Positions 61,379 through 64,000 of a DNA stretch of 64,000 nt are shown piece by piece. The position numbers and the translations under genes are program-made. The stretch is from Prosthecomicrobium sp. N25 (GTDB lineage: Bacteria; Pseudomonadota; Alphaproteobacteria; Rhizobiales; Ancalomicrobiaceae). Where the stretch lies: contig NZ_JBBCAT010000004.1 in NCBI RefSeq assembly GCF_037203705.1, positions 422,422 through 486,421 on the forward strand, given 5' to 3'. Within the stretch, counting starts at the first letter, position 1. Each line of letters begins with the position of its first letter. Under the pieces are notes generated by a model. It searched no databases and had not been told where the DNA came from. It saw only the letters and a program-made list of their open reading frames with translations.

Positions 61379-61830
61379 GCCGGGATGCGCTCCAGCGTCT
61401 CCGTGACGTCCTCACCCAGCTTGGACAGGCAATCCCCGCCGCAGCACGAGCACACGGTCGGCCCCGGCACGACGACCCGCTCGCGCGGCAGGTGATTCGG
61501 CAGCGGGCCTCGCATCGGCCGGCGCCTGTCGCGCGCCTCGTTCTTGGCAGGCTCGAGGGCGGCGAGCGCCACCTCGGCCGCGTTCTCCGCAGCCGCCAGG
61601 CTCGCCTCGGCGTCTTCGAGCATCAGCTCCAACTGCTCGAGCCTGCGGCCGCGTTCTGAGGAAGTCCCGAACGCCTGCCGGCGCAGCCGGGCGATCTTCA
61701 GCCGAAGCTTCTCGATGAGCAGCTGATCACCGGCCTGCACCCGCTCGAAGGCCAGCCGCGCCTCCCGCTCCGCGAGGATCATCGCGTGCGCGCTAGCAAG
61801 GTCGGAGGGCAGGTCGGGTGCTTCTGTCAC
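61379..61830 (-). pseudogene. tnpC: IS66 TnpC, 5' part only
   Basis: The first ~150 residues of TnpC (VTEAPDLPSDLASAH start, coiled coil, CSCCGG zinc motif, VTETLERIPA) are cut by the IS256 end. It is nearly identical to the 5' part of the tnpC at 49514-51145. Confidence 0.9.
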
Positions 61831-61874
61831 GCTGCCGATTCTGCCACAAAGCAGAGCCGAAGCAATGGCTTATC

Positions 61875-62222
61875 TCATCCGGCCGCGGTCGGGCGCCACG
61901 TCTTCTGCGGCATCCGCCAGTCGATCCCTTCGAGCAGATAGCCGAGTTGGCCGGCCGTGATCGTCACCGTGCCGTCGGCGGTCGAAGGCCACAGGAACCG
62001 GCCTCGATCCAGCCGCTTGGCGAACAGGCACATGCCCCGGCCGTCGTGCCACAGGATCTTGATCAGGTCGCCGCGGCGACCGCGGAACACGATCAGATGC
62101 CCCGAATGCGGATCGCGCTTCAATGTCTCCTGAGCGATCAGCGCCAGACCATCGAAGCCCTTGCGCATGTCCGTGTGGCCCGTCGCGAGCCAGACCCTGA
62201 CGCCGCTCGGAACCGGGATCAT
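61875..62222 (-). CDS. tnpB: IS66 accessory protein TnpB
   Basis: A 115-residue intact TnpB (Orf2). [37 protein letters not shown] and [10 protein letters not shown] are signatures of this family, which is needed for IS66 transposition. It overlaps tnpA by 4 bp. Confidence 0.93.
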   Translation of the reverse strand: MIPVPSGVRVWLATGHTDMRKGFDGLALIAQETLKRDPHSGHLIVFRGRRGDLIKILWHDGRGMCLFAKRLDRGRFLWPSTADGTVTITAGQLGYLLEGIDWRMPQKTWRPTAAG

Positions 62223-62644
62223 CGGCCGCCCAGGACATCGAGGACAAGACGCAGCGCATCGGCATCGACGTCACGGTCGACCCGGACCCGCCGACCACGG
62301 CCGAGGTCGATCTCGATCAACCTCGTCGCACGGCGGGATCGATCCGATCCGCAGGCCGTCGCGGCGCCGTCGCCTTCGATCGTCACCGGCAGAAGCGGCG
62401 GAGCGTCCCTGACACTGCCGAGTCGCCCTTCGCGAGCCTGGCGGCGCCACGTGAACACTAAGCTTGGGCAGATGTCGTGACGCCGCGCCACTTCGGACAC
62501 CGTCTCGGCCCCGCCGAGCGTCTCCGCCACGATCGCGGTCTTCTCCTCCACCGTCCGCCGTCGACCCGCGCCGTTGAAGCCCTCGAAGCGGCGGACAGGA
62601 CCATCGTCGTCCTTGGACACGTGCTTATGCTCTGAAATCGACAT
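62219..62644 (-). CDS. tnpA: IS66 TnpA (HTH protein)
   Basis: A 141-residue protein. An HTH of the transposase-8 type ([20 protein letters not shown]) is followed by a C-terminal part ending [20 protein letters not shown]. Intact, and overlaps tnpB by 4 bp. Its partner tnpC is truncated, so the element is dead on its own. Confidence 0.9.
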   Translation of the reverse strand: MSISEHKHVSKDDDGPVRRFEGFNGAGRRRTVEEKTAIVAETLGGAETVSEVARRHDICPSLVFTWRRQAREGRLGSVRDAPPLLPVTIEGDGAATACGSDRSRRATRLIEIDLGRGRRVRVDRDVDADALRLVLDVLGGR

Positions 62645-62691
62645 GTGTCGAAGCCCTCCAGGCTGCGAACTTCCGACGATCCTCGAGCAAA

Positions 62692-62955
62692 ATGGTAGGT
62701 GGGGCCGGGATGACGCTTACGGTTCGCGGCATCGCGATCGGCCGCAAGAACTGGACGTTCGCCGGCTCCGATGCCGGCGGTCGCCGCGCCGCCGCCATGT
62801 ACACCCTGATCGAAACCGCCAAGCTCAACGACATCGACCCAAGAGCGTGGCTCGCCGACGTCCTCGCCCGGTTGCCCGGACATCCCGCACGGGCGATCAA
62901 CGACCTGCTGCCCTGGAACTGGAAGGCCGCAGCTCAGCAGAAGAATGCTGCCTGA
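62692..62955 (+). pseudogene. tnpC: IS66 TnpC, C-terminal fragment
   Basis: Residues RGIAIGRKNWTFAGSDAGG through AINDLLPWNWKAA match the end of TnpC. It is preceded by 5' noncoding sequence of the opposite-facing tnpA. No start or catalytic core. Confidence 0.85.
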
Positions 62956-63035
62956 GCGTAAGCCTCCGCCGAAGGCCGCCTTGCGCCGAGAGCTGTGTGG
63001 GCTGAAGTCCTAGGAGTAATCCTAGGAGTAGTCCT

Positions 63036-63442
63036 ATGACGAAGGTCCCGCGGGTCGAGGTAATCACGTCCGTCGAACTTCGGCGGCGATGGCGCCGTTC
63101 GGAGAAAGAGCGGCTGGTGGCTGCCTCGTTCGAGGACGGCGTCATGGCCTCGGAGATTGCGCGGGACGCGGGCATTCACGTGAGCCAGCTTTTCCGCTGG
63201 CGGAAAGAGCTGTGCCAGTCAGTGACGCCGAGGGCGGAGGGGACCGCGCTGGTTCCGATCGAGGTGGTGCCCGTCGCGCGTGCGCCAGATCCCGTCGATA
63301 TCTCGCGCCGGCGAGAACCCGGGTGCGCCGCCAAGTCGGGACGATCGAGATCGACCTTGCGAGCGGCGCCCGGCTTCGCGTCGACCGTGACGTGGATGCC
63401 GATGCGCTCCGTCGCGTTCTTGACGTTCTAGGCGGGCGATGA
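63036..63442 (+). pseudogene. tnpA: IS66 TnpA, one frameshift
   Basis: Starts MTKVPRVEVITSVELRRRW with an HTH (SEIARDAGIHVSQLFRWRKEL). Between about 63305 and 63335 the frame shifts into VRRQVGTIEIDLASGARLR, ending VLDVLGGR at 63442. The stop overlaps the tnpB start as in intact copies. Confidence 0.85.
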
Positions 63443-63786
63443 TCCCGGTTCCGAGCGGCGTCAGGGTCTGGCTCGCGACGGGCCACACGGACATGCGCAA
63501 GGGTTTTGACGGCTTGGCACTGATCGCGCAGGAGACGCTGAGGCGCGATCCGCATTCCGGGCATCTGATCGTGTTCCGCGGCCGCCGCGGCGACCTGATC
63601 AAGATCCTCTGGCACGACGGTCAGGGCATGTGCCTGTACTCCAAGCGGCTGGACCGCGGCCGGTTCCTGTGGCCTTCGACCGCCGACAGCACGGTGACGA
63701 TCACGGCCGCCCAGCTCGGCCACCTGCTCGAAGGGATCGACTGGCGGATGCCGCAGAAGAGGTGGCGTCCGACTGCGGCAGGATGA
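63439..63786 (+). CDS. tnpB: IS66 accessory protein TnpB
   Basis: A 115-residue intact TnpB, very similar to the copy at 61875-62222, with small differences ([28 protein letters not shown]). It follows tnpA with a 4-bp overlap. Confidence 0.93.
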   Translation: MIPVPSGVRVWLATGHTDMRKGFDGLALIAQETLRRDPHSGHLIVFRGRRGDLIKILWHDGQGMCLYSKRLDRGRFLWPSTADSTVTITAAQLGHLLEGIDWRMPQKRWRPTAAG

Positions 63787-63830
63787 GATAAGTCGTTGCT
63801 TCAGCTCTGCTTTATGGCAGAATCGTTGGC

Positions 63831-64000
63831 GTGACCGAAGCACCCGAGCTGCCTTCTGACCTCGCCGCCGCGCACGCGATGATCCTCGCGGAGCGGGAGG
63901 CGCGGCTGGCCGTCGAGCGGGTGCAGGCCGGTGAGCGGCTGCTCATCGAGAAGCTTCGTCTGGAGATCGCCCGACTGCGCCGCCAGGCCTTTGGTGCTTC
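63831..64000 (+). CDS. tnpC: IS66 TnpC, cut by the window end
   Basis: GTG start, then VTEAPELPSDLAAAHAM and the coiled coil LRLEIARLRRQAFGA. The remaining ~490 residues lie outside the window. Confidence 0.88.
   Translation, partial: MTEAPELPSDLAAAHAMILAEREARLAVERVQAGERLLIEKLRLEIARLRRQAFGA

Larger units (their letters stand above)
62953..64000 (+). mobile_element. IS66-family element, continues past the window
   Basis: The left end GTAAGCCTCCGCCGAAGGCC starts at 62953. tnpA (frameshifted), tnpB and the start of tnpC follow in order. Confidence 0.85.

Noticed and set aside
60052..61384. CCCGCCGGG at both ends as a 9-bp target duplication of IS256
   Set aside because: Part of the motif may belong to the IS ends, and the two flanks come from different IS66 genes, so a simple duplication is not secure.

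Overview
The window is high-GC DNA from an alphaproteobacterium, most likely a member of Hyphomicrobiales (Rhizobiales). The evidence is a complete 14-subunit nuo operon with two extra small ORFs typical of this group, followed by the order birA, rnj, mce, DUF1467, proS, lolC, lolD. Supporting signs are a short-type ProS, a DUF1236 protein behind an EcfG-type general-stress promoter, and a homologue of the mitochondrial complex I accessory subunit NDUFS4. The species cannot be named from the sequence alone.

Bases 1-32020 are conserved chromosome. tyrS and anmK diverge. nuoA-N (3027-18851) encodes proton-pumping NADH:quinone oxidoreductase. The genes downstream cover biotin ligation, RNase J, methylmalonyl-CoA epimerase, ProRS and the lipoprotein-release transporter LolCD. 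A duplicated 161-bp intergenic repeat, a glyoxalase-type VOC protein, a sirtuin, a double cold-shock-domain protein, a DUF192 protein, tRNA-Pro(UGG), the DUF1236 protein, the NDUFS4 homologue and tRNA-Arg(UCU) follow. A candidate minus-strand small RNA lies between the DUF1467 gene and proS.

Bases 32085-42125 look like a decayed prophage inserted at tRNA-Arg. They hold a tyrosine integrase beside the tRNA, a prim-pol/DUF3987 replication protein, an AT-rich segment bracketed by repeated TTCTTTCG boxes (possible origin), a packaging-region phage protein, an HNH nuclease, and frameshifted prohead protease and major capsid genes. IS21 and IS110 debris interrupts it.

Bases 42686-57658 form a lower-GC accessory island unlike the backbone. 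It has two runs of exported proteins. The first is a trypsin-like protease, a subtilisin, a metzincin-type metalloprotease and a RoxA-like dihaem cytochrome. The second is an unknown exported protein, a caspase-like protease and an HExxH metalloprotease. Between them lie an IS66 remnant and the relics of a 7-deazaguanine pathway next to a DGQHR-domain gene: a queC stump, queD, a frameshifted queE, and a DpdB-like gene apparently split by an IS630 element. I read this as a decayed Dpd-type DNA-modification locus.

Bases 57659-64000 are a nested insertion-sequence graveyard of IS66, IS256 and IS110, with one complete IS256 and one IS66 running off the window edge.
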